Shown: piece after piece, positions 34,323-43,354 of the stretch
Layout: each line of letters begins with the position of its first letter
How positions within the stretch are numbered: the stretch's first letter is position 1
Assembly: GCF_004770765.1 (NCBI RefSeq)
Contig: NZ_RQFK01000038.1
Coordinates: forward strand, 1 to 54,323
Origin: Leptospira noumeaensis
GTDB lineage: Bacteria > Spirochaetota > Leptospiria > Leptospirales > Leptospiraceae
Reading direction: 5' to 3'
Length of the DNA stretch: 54,323 nt
Program-made: the position numbers and the translations under genes
Notes under the pieces: model-generated
Databases searched by the model: none
Told to the model about the DNA's origin: nothing
What the model saw: only the letters and a program-made list of their open reading frames with translations

Positions 34323-35408
34323 ATGTTCGAGTTTTTTGGTTCGTGGCTCCAGTTTGGGGCTTGGTATCATTTCATTTTAGGGATCGGGATTTTAGTAAAA
34401 GAGAAGGGCTCCAAAGGTTTTCCCTTTGCCATGGTTGCCGCATTTTCTGGTGGGATTTTGATCATTTACGCCTATCGTTTGTATGTTGGTTACGAATTTC
34501 AAACATCCATTTTGAATCATGGTTACGTCCCCATTATTTTTTTGATCCCTGGCAGTATGCAGTACACGATCGAACAATTCCTAAGTCCAGAACCCATTGT
34601 TTTAGGAAAACTTCGCCGATTGTATCCTACTTTCCTTGTGATTTTCCTGCTTCTCATTTTACAAATGACAGCACCTCACCTCCTTCTTCAATCGATGAAT
34701 CAAAGTTTTACGGGGGCTTCCTTTTCTATCCCAGAAATCATTTCTGGTGTTGGCTGTATCTATTGGGTTAGTACTTTTGTTTGGATGATTTACCAATACC
34801 GAATGATCCTATATAATAATCCAAACAAAGAAGCAAAACTCGGCGTACAAGTTTTAGGAATGATACTAAAGGGCAACATTACATTTGCCAGTTTTATCTT
34901 CTTTAGTACATTCTTTCGTTGGCATGCTGGGATTTATTTTACAGCAGGACTTGCAACTCTTATGGCAGTGGTTGCTTTTATTGGTACAGAAATCAACCAT
35001 CAGTTGTTTAAAGATCTATTACCAGAACTTCGTCAGTCTTATCGGACTTCACGAATTTTAAATTTAAACTTAGAAAAGTTAAAACATGATTTAGATACTT
35101 TACTCAATGTAGAATTTGTATACCGCGAAGAAGATTTGAATTTAGCATCTCTTGCCGAAAAGTTAGGAATCAAAGATTACCAACTGAGTGAATACATCAA
35201 TGCCTATCTTGGTATGAATTTTAACAGGTTGGTGAACGAATATCGCATAACAGAAATATGTAAATTGATAGAAGGAAATCCAAAAGCCAACCTGTTGTCA
35301 CTTGCGTACCAAGTTGGTTTTAATTCGAAAGCTAATTTTAATTTAGCCTTTAAGTCCTTGAAAAAAATGTCACCAAGCGAATATGCGAAGTTAGTGGGGA
35401 AAGGGTAA
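34323..35408 (+). CDS. Membrane-anchored AraC-family regulator
   Basis: The protein has 361 residues. The first 235 carry about seven hydrophobic segments; the C-terminal 100 are an AraC DNA-binding domain: 'LNLASLAEKLGIKDYQLSEY', 'GMNFNRLVNEYRI', 'LLSLAYQVGFNSKANFNLAF', 'KKMSPSEYAKL'. Integral-membrane AraC proteins of this layout are familiar in Leptospira and Bacteroidetes and are thought to sense a membrane or outside signal directly. The ATG at 34323 is chosen because the in-frame TTG at 34287 overlaps a -35-like box. The neighbouring hydrolase is the likely target. Confidence 0.87.
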   Translation: MFEFFGSWLQFGAWYHFILGIGILVKEKGSKGFPFAMVAAFSGGILIIYAYRLYVGYEFQTSILNHGYVPIIFLIPGSMQYTIEQFLSPEPIVLGKLRRLYPTFLVIFLLLILQMTAPHLLLQSMNQSFTGASFSIPEIISGVGCIYWVSTFVWMIYQYRMILYNNPNKEAKLGVQVLGMILKGNITFASFIFFSTFFRWHAGIYFTAGLATLMAVVAFIGTEINHQLFKDLLPELRQSYRTSRILNLNLEKLKHDLDTLLNVEFVYREEDLNLASLAEKLGIKDYQLSEYINAYLGMNFNRLVNEYRITEICKLIEGNPKANLLSLAYQVGFNSKANFNLAFKSLKKMSPSEYAKLVGKG

Positions 35409-35419
35409 AGGTTATAAAA

Positions 35420-35457
35420 TCCCCAAAATTTAATATAAAAGATGATGGGGACTTTTT
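35420..35457. terminator. Bidirectional terminator-like hairpin between convergent genes
   Basis: ATCCCC (35419-35424) pairs with GGGGA (35447-35451) around an AT-rich loop and is followed by CTTTTTT on the plus strand and by GGGGATTTTA on the minus strand. It lies between the stops of the AraC-type gene and the convergent 1123-residue protein gene. The stem is short, so confidence is moderate. Confidence 0.5.
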
Positions 35458-35463
35458 TCGTTT

Positions 35464-38400
35464 TTATTTCTTTGTTTTGGGTTTTTTATTAGAAACTGTA
35501 TATCCTAAAGTAAATGCCATTTTCCAGATCATCTCTAAATGTTCTCCTGCTTTTGTAATACTAGATTCTGTTTTGGAATCGGGTAATACAGAATGTAAAT
35601 GAAACTCATTGGTCCCGAACCTAACTACATCGGGAGTCATATGAATCCATGTATGCCAACCATATTCTCTGTTTTCTGGATAAAAGGTGAGTAGAATGCC
35701 TGGTTCTTCTATTTTTGGCATTGTTGGAATTTGATTTTCTAAATTTCGTCTGGCTGCCATATCAAACATCGTACGTGTCTCTGAATTTGGTTTTGTTTCT
35801 TTCCAATGTTTTTGGATCAAATCATCTCCTTTTTTCCCAAACCATCGAAGGAGAAGTGGTAGTCGTAGTCCTAAACTTTCTTCATAGATACTGGAATCGT
35901 ATGAGTAATGATTTGTCATATCTAATCGATTTTTAATCACTTGCGAAATAATTTCAAAAGAAGATACTCCATCTAACAAAAAAAGTCGAGCCGCAAGTAA
36001 ATCCTGCCATACATACCATTCAGGACTTGGGTTTTCCAATTGTGTTTTGATTGTATTTGAATCCATTTTAAAAATCTGATTCCATTTGATAGACTCAGGT
36101 TCCATCACTCTCATGAACTGTAATAGATAAGCCTTCCAAGAAGGAGCTACGTAAGGTAGATTGAAGATTTCTATAAAATATGGATACACAGCTCGACCCT
36201 GAATGAATAGGGCTTTGATGGCTTTCCATCGATCGTAAGAACCAGAATATTTATATTCATCCAAGGAATATCTTAGAGATTCAACAAGCCATGGTCCGCC
36301 ATAACGCACAACATCCTCATGTTTGTATTTGTTTTCTTGAATTTTTTCGAATACATGTTGGATACTATACTTTTCTGGATGGAGGATTGCCTCTGGTAAT
36401 AAGGTTTTCTTTTTGGAAAGTGTGGAAGCATACTCATCGGAATCATCAAATTTAGGTGCCTCAGTACCAGTGAGTGTTTCCCAAGCACTCCTAGCTTCTA
36501 CTTCAATATAACTCCACGAATAATCAACCATTGGATTTGGATCAGCATAGATATGATACCAAAGGTAATCTTTGAATTTGTATAGTTTCTGTTTTTTGAT
36601 ACAACGAATGATTCCGTAAACTCGAACCTGATCCCCTTTGTTCCCTAAAATTCGTTCTGCAAATTTCGTATATTCTTTATTATCTGGTTCCAAAAACAAT
36701 AGGCCTGCCATATAACATGCCTTTAGGTCGATCGCAATTCCAGGATCATTTGATTCATCAACTCCTGTGAAAAATTTGGAGAGTTCTAGTTTTGCTTTTT
36801 CTGGCTCCATTTTCGCCCAAGCAATGGCAGCTTCGGAGATATTAATGATTAGACGTAATTCCAAATAGGAGCCCCTATCTCTCCCTTTGATTTGAAAACT
36901 CTTTTTTAAATAATCCTCAATGATTCCAATATGTTCATTTAAACCTAAATGAGCACATACAGCAAAAGCACTTCCTACACTCGTTCCAAAGTATTTAAAA
37001 TGGTCACGATAAGTAAAAAGTTTTTTAATTAATTCAACAGAGACTTCATCTAAAGTTAGGATTCTTTCTTGTAAAGCTTCGTTCAAATGAGTGTAGACGG
37101 TGAAAATGTTGTTTAGTGTAGGGCCTTCTTTTTGAACCTTTTGATTGATTTCTTTTACATTGTCAAGGGTCTCGAAAGTACGCCGTGCCGCATCAGCTAA
37201 TATGGATTTCGATTCTTTATGATCACTATTGATTAAAGCCTCTACAACATATTCCATTCTTGGATCATCTTGTTTGAGTTTGTGAACTGCTTCCCTTAAG
37301 GAAACCATTGCTTTGTCATCATCCAACATGCCGATCGTTTTTGTGATTCCACAGAAAGCCTTTTTATTGTCTGCATCATACTTCAGCCCTTGTCGAAAGG
37401 CAGCATTGATCACAGTAGAAAGTCGTTTTTCTAATTTTTCTGGATTGTATGGCCAAGTATTATAAGCACTATCCATTCGTTCTCTAAAATAGTCTTCAAT
37501 GACTCTTTTTAGGTTAGGATCTTTTTTGGATATTTCTTTTAGAATGGTATCATGTGTTGTCACATCATCTGGATATTCTTCTATTAATTGAAAAAGGTCT
37601 GAATCTGTTTTCATTCTAGATTCTAACTCTTTTTTGGAAATGGTTTTGAGATTCGATAACCCTAAACTATCGTTGTATAACTGGACATTTTTTGGTTCAA
37701 TTTGTTTTGGATCGGCATTACCAAATGTTTGGGTTCTAATTTTTTCTACTTTTTCAGATGGAACATTAAACAGAGTTTTTAAGTTTCCATCCAAATAACC
37801 AAGTATATGTTTACTAAGTATTGGGATAATTTTCCCTTTCGATTTAGTTGCAAGTTTGATGGTCTCTCTACATGCATCGTCATTTTTGAGATAGAAGTGG
37901 TGGATGATCCAATAAGCAGCCAAGTTTGGATATTTTTTGATTTCTGGTTTTTCCTCCTCCCAAGTAGTATAATAGGGTGCATCTGCTAACTTTTCGGTAA
38001 ATGCATAGGCGGGGTCACCATAACTATGCCCGAGTAACCATGCTGATCGTTCAAACATATCTAATGAATTATGATAGATAGGTTTGTTTTCATAAATTTT
38101 AATAGCTTCCTTTTCGAAAGATCGAATCAGACTATCTTTAATATTGGATACTAAAATTGGTTCTTTTTCTTTTTTGTCTGAATTTATTTCTTCAAATTCC
38201 TCATCTTCTTCGTCATTATAACTTTCGCTAGTTTCATTAGTCCAATTATCTGCAATAAAATGGCTAATCGAAAAATACGGCAAATTTTCTAAAACTCCGA
38301 TCTCATGGTTGTAATGGTTTACTTCTATGGATTCCTTTTCATTTGGTAGTAGATTGATCCAACAGGTATCGCCACCACCGTCAGAGGCAAAGGCATAAGA

Positions 38401-38835
38401 ACCATTGAATAAAAACATAAGTCCGCTATAAGTTCCAACTAACCAAGAAAGAACCTCTTCAGGATCCTTTATTTTGATTAATCTTTCTGTAGAAGAGATA
38501 GCATATTCAAAACCACCTTCTTCATTTTCCTCCATTTCTTCTTCTTCGGCGGAGTGGTGATCGATCATATTCCAAACATCGCTTACTTCATACATAATGG
38601 ATTTATAAGCTTTTTTCAAATTTTCCCATTCTAAAATTTCTTTTCCAGGTTGAAAACCATACATGGATTCGAAGTCTTTTAGAAAACTTTGGTCGAATTT
38701 GTTTTTTTGATTGACCACATTTGAAAAACGATCTTTTAAGGATTGGAAAACCAACATCCGATCCATGATGATTTCTTTTAGGTTCCCAGAGTAAAAATCT
38801 GCTTTTTGTAAGTTTAGTTTTGTGTTTTGTTTCAT
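35464..38835 (-). CDS. Large SUKH/HEAT-like protein of unknown function
   Basis: Not confidently recognised. The protein has 1123 residues, with no signal peptide or membrane segment, so it is probably cytoplasmic. Residues about 50-220 recall an SMI1/KNR4 (SUKH) domain: a 'YGFQPGKEILEWENL' opening and 'SGLMFLFNGSYAFASDGGGD' with 'TCWINLLPNE'. An acidic stretch rich in Glu and Asp follows (about 205-230). The remaining 850 residues are helical and repeat-like, resembling HEAT/ARM solenoids. The C-terminus is a lysine-rich tail. Its ATG overlaps the stop of the upstream propeller-like gene by four bases. SUKH proteins include many immunity proteins, but no toxin gene is recognisable here. Confidence 0.72.
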   Translation of the reverse strand: MKQNTKLNLQKADFYSGNLKEIIMDRMLVFQSLKDRFSNVVNQKNKFDQSFLKDFESMYGFQPGKEILEWENLKKAYKSIMYEVSDVWNMIDHHSAEEEEMEENEEGGFEYAISSTERLIKIKDPEEVLSWLVGTYSGLMFLFNGSYAFASDGGGDTCWINLLPNEKESIEVNHYNHEIGVLENLPYFSISHFIADNWTNETSESYNDEEDEEFEEINSDKKEKEPILVSNIKDSLIRSFEKEAIKIYENKPIYHNSLDMFERSAWLLGHSYGDPAYAFTEKLADAPYYTTWEEEKPEIKKYPNLAAYWIIHHFYLKNDDACRETIKLATKSKGKIIPILSKHILGYLDGNLKTLFNVPSEKVEKIRTQTFGNADPKQIEPKNVQLYNDSLGLSNLKTISKKELESRMKTDSDLFQLIEEYPDDVTTHDTILKEISKKDPNLKRVIEDYFRERMDSAYNTWPYNPEKLEKRLSTVINAAFRQGLKYDADNKKAFCGITKTIGMLDDDKAMVSLREAVHKLKQDDPRMEYVVEALINSDHKESKSILADAARRTFETLDNVKEINQKVQKEGPTLNNIFTVYTHLNEALQERILTLDEVSVELIKKLFTYRDHFKYFGTSVGSAFAVCAHLGLNEHIGIIEDYLKKSFQIKGRDRGSYLELRLIINISEAAIAWAKMEPEKAKLELSKFFTGVDESNDPGIAIDLKACYMAGLLFLEPDNKEYTKFAERILGNKGDQVRVYGIIRCIKKQKLYKFKDYLWYHIYADPNPMVDYSWSYIEVEARSAWETLTGTEAPKFDDSDEYASTLSKKKTLLPEAILHPEKYSIQHVFEKIQENKYKHEDVVRYGGPWLVESLRYSLDEYKYSGSYDRWKAIKALFIQGRAVYPYFIEIFNLPYVAPSWKAYLLQFMRVMEPESIKWNQIFKMDSNTIKTQLENPSPEWYVWQDLLAARLFLLDGVSSFEIISQVIKNRLDMTNHYSYDSSIYEESLGLRLPLLLRWFGKKGDDLIQKHWKETKPNSETRTMFDMAARRNLENQIPTMPKIEEPGILLTFYPENREYGWHTWIHMTPDVVRFGTNEFHLHSVLPDSKTESSITKAGEHLEMIWKMAFTLGYTVSNKKPKTKK

Positions 38836-39800
38836 GACGCTAATTCTTGATTGATAATATAAAATGATTCCGAATAGTGATTTCCGAAAATTTTAAACCA
38901 TAGGTCTCCTGAATTGTCTTTTTCAAATCTTAGAACATTTAAATCGGGAGTGATTTTATGATACAAGGGGTGTTGTGTTAAGGTTAGTGTATCTAAATTA
39001 AAATTTAATAAGTGTTTTTCCGATGGGGTTTTGTTTCGTTCTTTGAGGAGTAAAGTAAGGTTTGAATGATCATGAATGGAAATGTCAAGAAATTCTAAAT
39101 AAGATCCAAAATAAGATTTCATTGCCTCATCATATAAATCTAATATATGTTTTAATTCACCATCCTTGTTTCTTACTTCTAACTTTGAATCGGAATATAA
39201 AAAGATTTTATCCGAGTTGATTTTCACATTCATCGGAGCTCCACTGGTTAAGAATTCCGATATCAAGTTTCCTTCTAAATTTAGAATGTAAGCTGTTTCT
39301 AAATTATTTTCAGTTACTAAAATTCTGTTGTTACTGATTTGATTTAGATTCCGCAGGTTTTGAAATTCTAGTTTTGAGTTTAATATTTCCCAATGTGTTC
39401 CATTCCATTTATGGATTTGTTTTCTTCCACTTGTGTTGGCAAATATTACATAAGTATATAAACCAATATTTAATATTTGATAAGGGGCGGAATTTGTTAA
39501 TTTTGGAGCAGGTAGGTTGGAAAACTTGTCATCGTTGAAATAAATCACCGAATTAGAAGTCCCGAATGAAACGGTATCCAGATTGGAGTGAAAAGGATTA
39601 TCGCTTGCTAGATAAATTCCAATAGGAAATTCATAACGAGTAATTTCTACTCCATCATTTTTATAAAGTATAGGACTTTGGTTCCAGGAACCAATCCAGA
39701 GATTACCCAAACAATCTCGTTCGAACAAAATTTTTTCAAATCCCGTGATGATAGAATCTCTATGTATGTTTTTAGTTACGTTGATTTTGATCTCTTGCAT
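38832..39800 (-). CDS. Beta-propeller-like protein paired with the SUKH/HEAT-like gene
   Basis: Not confidently recognised. The protein has 322 residues, without a signal peptide. It contains propeller-like repeats: 'DCLGNLWIGSWNQS', 'KWNGTHWEIL', 'DNSGDLWFKIFG', with beta-rich sequence between. The 'DxxGxLW' pattern is that of two-component-regulator propellers, but no signalling domain follows. The gene is first in a two-gene operon, ATGA-coupled to the 1123-residue protein, suggesting the two products act together. Its function is unknown. Confidence 0.68.
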   Translation of the reverse strand: MQEIKINVTKNIHRDSIITGFEKILFERDCLGNLWIGSWNQSPILYKNDGVEITRYEFPIGIYLASDNPFHSNLDTVSFGTSNSVIYFNDDKFSNLPAPKLTNSAPYQILNIGLYTYVIFANTSGRKQIHKWNGTHWEILNSKLEFQNLRNLNQISNNRILVTENNLETAYILNLEGNLISEFLTSGAPMNVKINSDKIFLYSDSKLEVRNKDGELKHILDLYDEAMKSYFGSYLEFLDISIHDHSNLTLLLKERNKTPSEKHLLNFNLDTLTLTQHPLYHKITPDLNVLRFEKDNSGDLWFKIFGNHYSESFYIINQELAS

Positions 39801-40264
39801 ATTGTTTCTTAAAAACTTTTAATGCAAATTGAGAACTATACCTCTTTAGGCAATTTATTTTTTATTTAAGTGATTTTGAATTCAAACACCATGAATATCA
39901 CTACAAGTAAAGATGTTTCGTCTTAAAATCCACATCGCAAATATTAGTATTTTTGAATAAGGCAAGTATCATAGAATTCTTTAAGACAAACTTTGAAATT
40001 AATTAGGTTTTATTTGAGAAACAATTCATCCGTAATTGTTATTGTGGTGGCCTTCGAGGTGAAGGCTTTTTCTTACAACAATAGAAGGCTGAACTCTTAA
40101 AAAAACAGAGAAAATAAATCCACCGACAGATAAATAAATTAAAGAAAGCGAAGAACTGAAAAACTTCGCAAAAAAAATGTTCGCTAGAAACCGTGAAAGA
40201 TTCGTAATGCGACCGGGTAGATTTGCTAAAAATGCTCTCTCGAATATGACTGCAGGAGGAATGT
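39801..40264. other. Gene-poor region with decayed coding traces
   Basis: No intact gene of normal size. On the plus strand, in-frame peptide with coding character ('ESEELKNFAKK', 'MRPGRFAKNALSN') runs from about 40138 to 40278 and is cut off upstream by TAA at 40135. Further 5', 'NCYCGGLRGEG' (about 40036-40068) lies in another frame. This reads like a degraded gene. There is also a terminator-like hairpin at 40050-40072. Confidence 0.45.
40050..40072 (+). terminator. Orphan plus-strand intrinsic terminator
   Basis: GCCTTC / GAAGGC with a five-base loop is followed by TTTTTC. No plus-strand gene ends here, since the nearest gene upstream runs the other way. It could end a small RNA made from 39801-40050, or be left from a decayed gene. 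A second small stem, ACAATT/AATTGT (40021-40039), lies just before it. Confidence 0.5.
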
Positions 40265-40278
40265 ATGGTGGTTTTTAG
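40177..40278 (+). CDS. Possible 33-residue basic small ORF or gene remnant
   Basis: ATG at 40177 begins 'MFARNRERFVMRPGRFAKN' and ends 'MTAGGMYGGF' before TAG at 40276. Its end overlaps the start of the next gene by 14 bases and contains that gene's GGAGGA binding site, so coupling is possible. Coding-like sequence continues upstream in frame to a TAA at 40135, which favours a truncated remnant of a longer gene. No good ribosome binding site of its own is seen. Confidence 0.3.
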   Translation: MFARNRERFVMRPGRFAKNALSNMTAGGMYGGF

Positions 40279-40480
40279 ATTTATTCTCATTATTTCAATT
40301 ATCAGTCTTTTTTCTTGTTTTGGTAATTTTTTTCCGAATGAAGAAGAGACTGGTGAAGCAGCAAAAGAAAGATGTGCAATGTCTTTACTTGCATTGAATT
40401 CTGAATTAGAGGAAGGAGCTGTGATTTCTGTATCTTTGGAGCAATTAGTTATTGTAAGAAAAAGAAATCCAGTCAGTTGA
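40265..40480 (+). CDS. Small lipoprotein
   Basis: Not recognised. The protein has 71 residues. A hydrophobic leader and lipobox 'SLFSCFG' (Cys at residue 18) lead to a short acidic mature part of about 50 residues with one more Cys. AGGAGG (40254-40259) lies five bases before the ATG, the strongest binding site in this part of the plasmid, so it is likely translated despite lying in a decaying region. Confidence 0.6.
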   Translation: MVVFRFILIISIISLFSCFGNFFPNEEETGEAAKERCAMSLLALNSELEEGAVISVSLEQLVIVRKRNPVS

Positions 40481-40535
40481 TTAAGTTTTGATAACCTTTT
40501 GAGACTTCCAAAAAGAATTCAATTATCTAAGGCCA

Positions 40536-40646
40536 CATGAAAGAATTCAAAATTTTTTACCTGCTGACCATCAGTGAAAGTCGACAAAGAAGTTGGCTTG
40601 GAGGAAATCTCGGACAGGCATGTGAAGATCCATTTTTACGTAGTTA
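40536..40646 (+). pseudogene. Possible 5' fragment of a truncated gene
   Basis: ATG at 40536 opens 36 codons reading 'MKEFKIFYLLTISESR', then 'SWLGGNLGQACEDPF', and stops at TAG 40644. The '(K/R)SWLGGN' phrase recalls the start of longer DUF1963-like proteins. No continuation was found in any frame downstream. It is a weak call based on amino-acid texture. Confidence 0.25.
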
Positions 40647-40811
40647 GCCTTGGTGTGATCGACTTGTGTACGGGAAAGTTGTTGCATTTTAAAAACCCAA
40701 TGCCATCCTATTTAACGTCTGAATCAGGATTTCTATGATCCTTTTTGTAAAGCATGTATAGAAACAAAACTGTAAAGGATGTACGAGTACACTCAAAACA
40801 CCTATCACCTA

Positions 40812-41084
40812 TTATGCGACATAATCTATATTCTCGGAAGTTGAATCTGATGTTGTCATCTTTGGGCCTAAATAAAAGAAGCTACCGTTTTTATCAGATA
40901 AGATGAATCCGTGGAAGTTTATCTTGTCAGATTCTTTTTAATTCTTTTTGTTGAGATGGAGTGACATTTGCCTCAGTAGCATATTTTTCCACTGCGAAAC
41001 GACTTCTTTTGTTTGTTCATCGATGGCTTTGATTTGAAAGTTTTTTAAATCGGCTTTTTTCCCCAATCCTTTTCAGAATTTCAT
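40812..41084 (-). pseudogene. Frameshifted pseudogene
   Basis: Read on the minus strand, ATG at 41084 is followed after two codons by TGA. Then a coding-like stretch 'ADLKNFQIKAIDEQTKEVV' continues only in another frame as 'AVEKYATEANVTPSQQKEL', and back in the first frame as 'INFHGFILSDKNG' and 'SFFYLGPKMTTSDS', ending at TAA 40812-40814. One nonsense codon and two frameshifts disrupt an otherwise continuous protein-like sequence. The original function is not recognisable. Sequencing errors could mimic this only if several fell together. Confidence 0.45.
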
Positions 41085-41187
41085 ATAAGATATATTAATT
41101 ATTCATATATGACTCTTTATTTAATTTAAGGAGTATATATATTTATACCTGAATAATTATCTTATTACAGTTGCATATCATCCTATA

Positions 41188-41223
41188 ATAAAAAAATGGA
41201 TTGGGTACAACAGCCCGATCCAT
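41188..41223 (-). terminator. Intrinsic terminator of the Amt-cyclase gene
   Basis: On the minus strand, ATGGATCGGG and CCCAATCCAT form a 10-bp stem (one G-T pair) around an eight-base loop, followed by TTTTTTTATT. It lies 43 bases after the stop of the gene at 41267. Confidence 0.8.
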
Positions 41224-41266
41224 TCATTATTCATCTTCTATTGTCCTCAATTTCTTTAGGTTCTTT

Positions 41267-43354
41267 CTATGTAGCAAATTGAAAGTACGGTAAACTATCC
41301 TCTGGTTCACGTATCCTTTGTTTGACGAGAAAAGTTTTGATTTTACCTTTCCCTTTGATTTCGATTTCTCCTCTCTCTTCCAATTCAAAATCAGATTGAA
41401 TCAATTTTGCAGTCGACTCAGTAATTTGAATTTCATTCGGTAGTCCATGTGATTCCATTCTTGATGCTAAATTAACAGCATCACCCCAAATATCGTATAT
41501 AAACTTTTTAGTTCCAATGACTCCTGCAACCACTGGGCCAGTATTAATTCCAATTCGCATACTAAGTTTATGTCCACTTTTTCCAAGTCGTAACCTTGAG
41601 AGCAATGATTTCATATCCCAAGCCATATGTGCCGCGAGTAAAGAATGGAATTGGTCTGGAGTTGGTAATCCTGCCACTGCCATATAAGCGTCACCAATAG
41701 TTTTGATTTTTTCTAGTTTATACTTTTCAGCTAAAACATCAAAGTAAGAGAAAATTTCATTTAAAATACGCACCACAGCCTCTGGTTTCAGACCGGATGA
41801 AAGTTTAGTAAACCCTACAATGTCAGCAAATATCACAGATACTTCGGGATAACTATTGGCAATTAAACCTTGTTTTTCTTTTAACTCTTCAGCGATTGCT
41901 TTTGGCAAAACATTTAACAATAGTTTTTCGGCTCGTTCTTGTTCATTCCTTACCTTTTCGTATGCGTTGGCAATTTCTACTCTAGAATCTTCATTTTCCT
42001 TTAACGTAGAACGCACTTTACCCAAAACCAAATTATATCTTTCTGCAATTTGTCCTACTTCCGTAAAAGGTTCCACGGGAACATCTAAAGTTAAATCCCC
42101 CGTTTTATGTTGATAGTCCATTGATAAAAATAAATCGATGAGTTCTGTTGTGGCCTTATGTTCGGAGATATTTAAACCCATCCTTTCTTCAGTTTCATCC
42201 ACCCGCAGGCGGTAAATTCGATTGATCCCTCTAAAGATAATGTAAGAGACTCCAAAGGAAAAAATACCTACCACAAAAGAACCCAAAATTTGGACTAGGA
42301 TAAAATCCAATCTTCCATTAGCAGCTCCCAACGATTCAATGTCTCCAAAAATACCAACCGCTAATGTTCCCCAAAGTCCACCAACCAAATGCACTGGAAC
42401 TGCACCTACCGCATCATCAATTTTCCATCTTAAAAGTAACTTCTCTGCTGGAATGGTAAGTCCACCGGCAATCATACCAATCATTGCAGCTTGTTTTGGA
42501 TCTACACAATCCGCACTAGCAGTGATGGCGACAAGACCCGCCAAAGATCCGTTTAATGGTGAGATTGCTTCCGGATAACCTTTGACGATCCAAGTCAAAA
42601 ACAAAGCCACCATCATAGAAAACCCTGATGCAATTATGGTATTTAAAATCACTATCGGAACTGAGCCATTAAACGCGAGGGTGCTTCCTCCATTAAAACC
42701 CATCCATCCAAACCATAGTATAATTCCACCTAACATAGCCAATGGAAGGTTACTACCAGTCACCGTGGATGGTTCACCATCTTTAAACCTTCCTAAACGC
42801 GAACCGACAACAAGAAGAAGCGCTAAAGAAACCCAACCTCCAACACTATGTACCTGTGTCGATCCAGCAAAGTCATGAAAGCCCAATTGTTCCAACCATC
42901 CACTGGAGGATTCAAGAAATGTTCCTCCCCAAACCCAATGACCAACAACAGGATAGATAATTCCAGAAATAAGAGCTGTTGCCAAAAGATAAGATGGAAA
43001 TTTTAAACGTTCAGCAACCGCACCAGAAACAATAGTAGAAGAAGTTCCACAAAACATGAGTTGAAACAAAAAGAAGGTAGGTGGCCAAGCATTGTCTTTC
43101 GGAAAAGCGGGTAAAAAGAAATCTGTCCCAAACATACCATGGAAGGAAGATCCAAACATGATTCCAAATCCAAACAAATAAAATAGAAGTGTAGCCACCC
43201 CAAAGTCAGCTATGTTTTTAATAGCCACGTTAATCGAATTTTTAGCGCGTGTTAGTCCAGACTCTAATACTAAAAAACCGCCTTGCATCATCAATACAAG
43301 TCCCGAACAAACTAGAACCCATAAAATATCTAATAGATTTTTTTGAACCGACAT
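41267..43354 (-). CDS. Ammonium transporter fused to a class III adenylate cyclase
   Basis: The protein has 695 residues. Residues 1-400 are a complete Amt/Rh channel with about eleven membrane segments: 'MQGGFLVLESGL', 'GAVAERLKF', 'HDFAGSTQVHSVGGW' and 'VPVHLVGGLWGT'. The Asp and both pore histidines are kept. A HAMP-like and coiled linker (about 410-490) ends in the usual 'LLLNVLPKAIAEEL' cyclase lead-in. The cyclase domain (about 500-680) has metal Asp511 ('FADIVGFT') and Asp555 ('TIGDAYM'), 'EKIKTIGD' and 'YDIWG' residues typical of ATP use, and 'VNLASRM' for transition-state binding. It is likely a sensor or transceptor turning ammonium binding or flow into cAMP. There is no GlnK gene nearby. 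Confidence 0.92.
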   Translation of the reverse strand: MSVQKNLLDILWVLVCSGLVLMMQGGFLVLESGLTRAKNSINVAIKNIADFGVATLLFYLFGFGIMFGSSFHGMFGTDFFLPAFPKDNAWPPTFFLFQLMFCGTSSTIVSGAVAERLKFPSYLLATALISGIIYPVVGHWVWGGTFLESSSGWLEQLGFHDFAGSTQVHSVGGWVSLALLLVVGSRLGRFKDGEPSTVTGSNLPLAMLGGIILWFGWMGFNGGSTLAFNGSVPIVILNTIIASGFSMMVALFLTWIVKGYPEAISPLNGSLAGLVAITASADCVDPKQAAMIGMIAGGLTIPAEKLLLRWKIDDAVGAVPVHLVGGLWGTLAVGIFGDIESLGAANGRLDFILVQILGSFVVGIFSFGVSYIIFRGINRIYRLRVDETEERMGLNISEHKATTELIDLFLSMDYQHKTGDLTLDVPVEPFTEVGQIAERYNLVLGKVRSTLKENEDSRVEIANAYEKVRNEQERAEKLLLNVLPKAIAEELKEKQGLIANSYPEVSVIFADIVGFTKLSSGLKPEAVVRILNEIFSYFDVLAEKYKLEKIKTIGDAYMAVAGLPTPDQFHSLLAAHMAWDMKSLLSRLRLGKSGHKLSMRIGINTGPVVAGVIGTKKFIYDIWGDAVNLASRMESHGLPNEIQITESTAKLIQSDFELEERGEIEIKGKGKIKTFLVKQRIREPEDSLPYFQFAT

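Larger units (their letters stand above)
40481..41266. other. Decaying intergenic region with gene remnants
   Basis: There is no intact gene in these 786 bases. It holds a short plus-strand remnant (40536-40646), a frameshifted minus-strand pseudogene (40812-41084), an AT-rich patch (41085-41165) and the terminator of the cyclase gene (41188-41223). No transposase or recombination scar is visible. Confidence 0.55.

Noticed and set aside
37171..37186. AGTACGCCGTGCCGCA resembling a further parS-like site
   Set aside because: Only the left half matches; the right half breaks the dyad and lies in coding sequence.
40039..40290. 83-codon minus-strand ORF rich in Phe, Cys and Ser
   Set aside because: It is antisense to the decayed plus-strand coding trace and the lipoprotein start, with low-complexity composition and no ribosome binding site.
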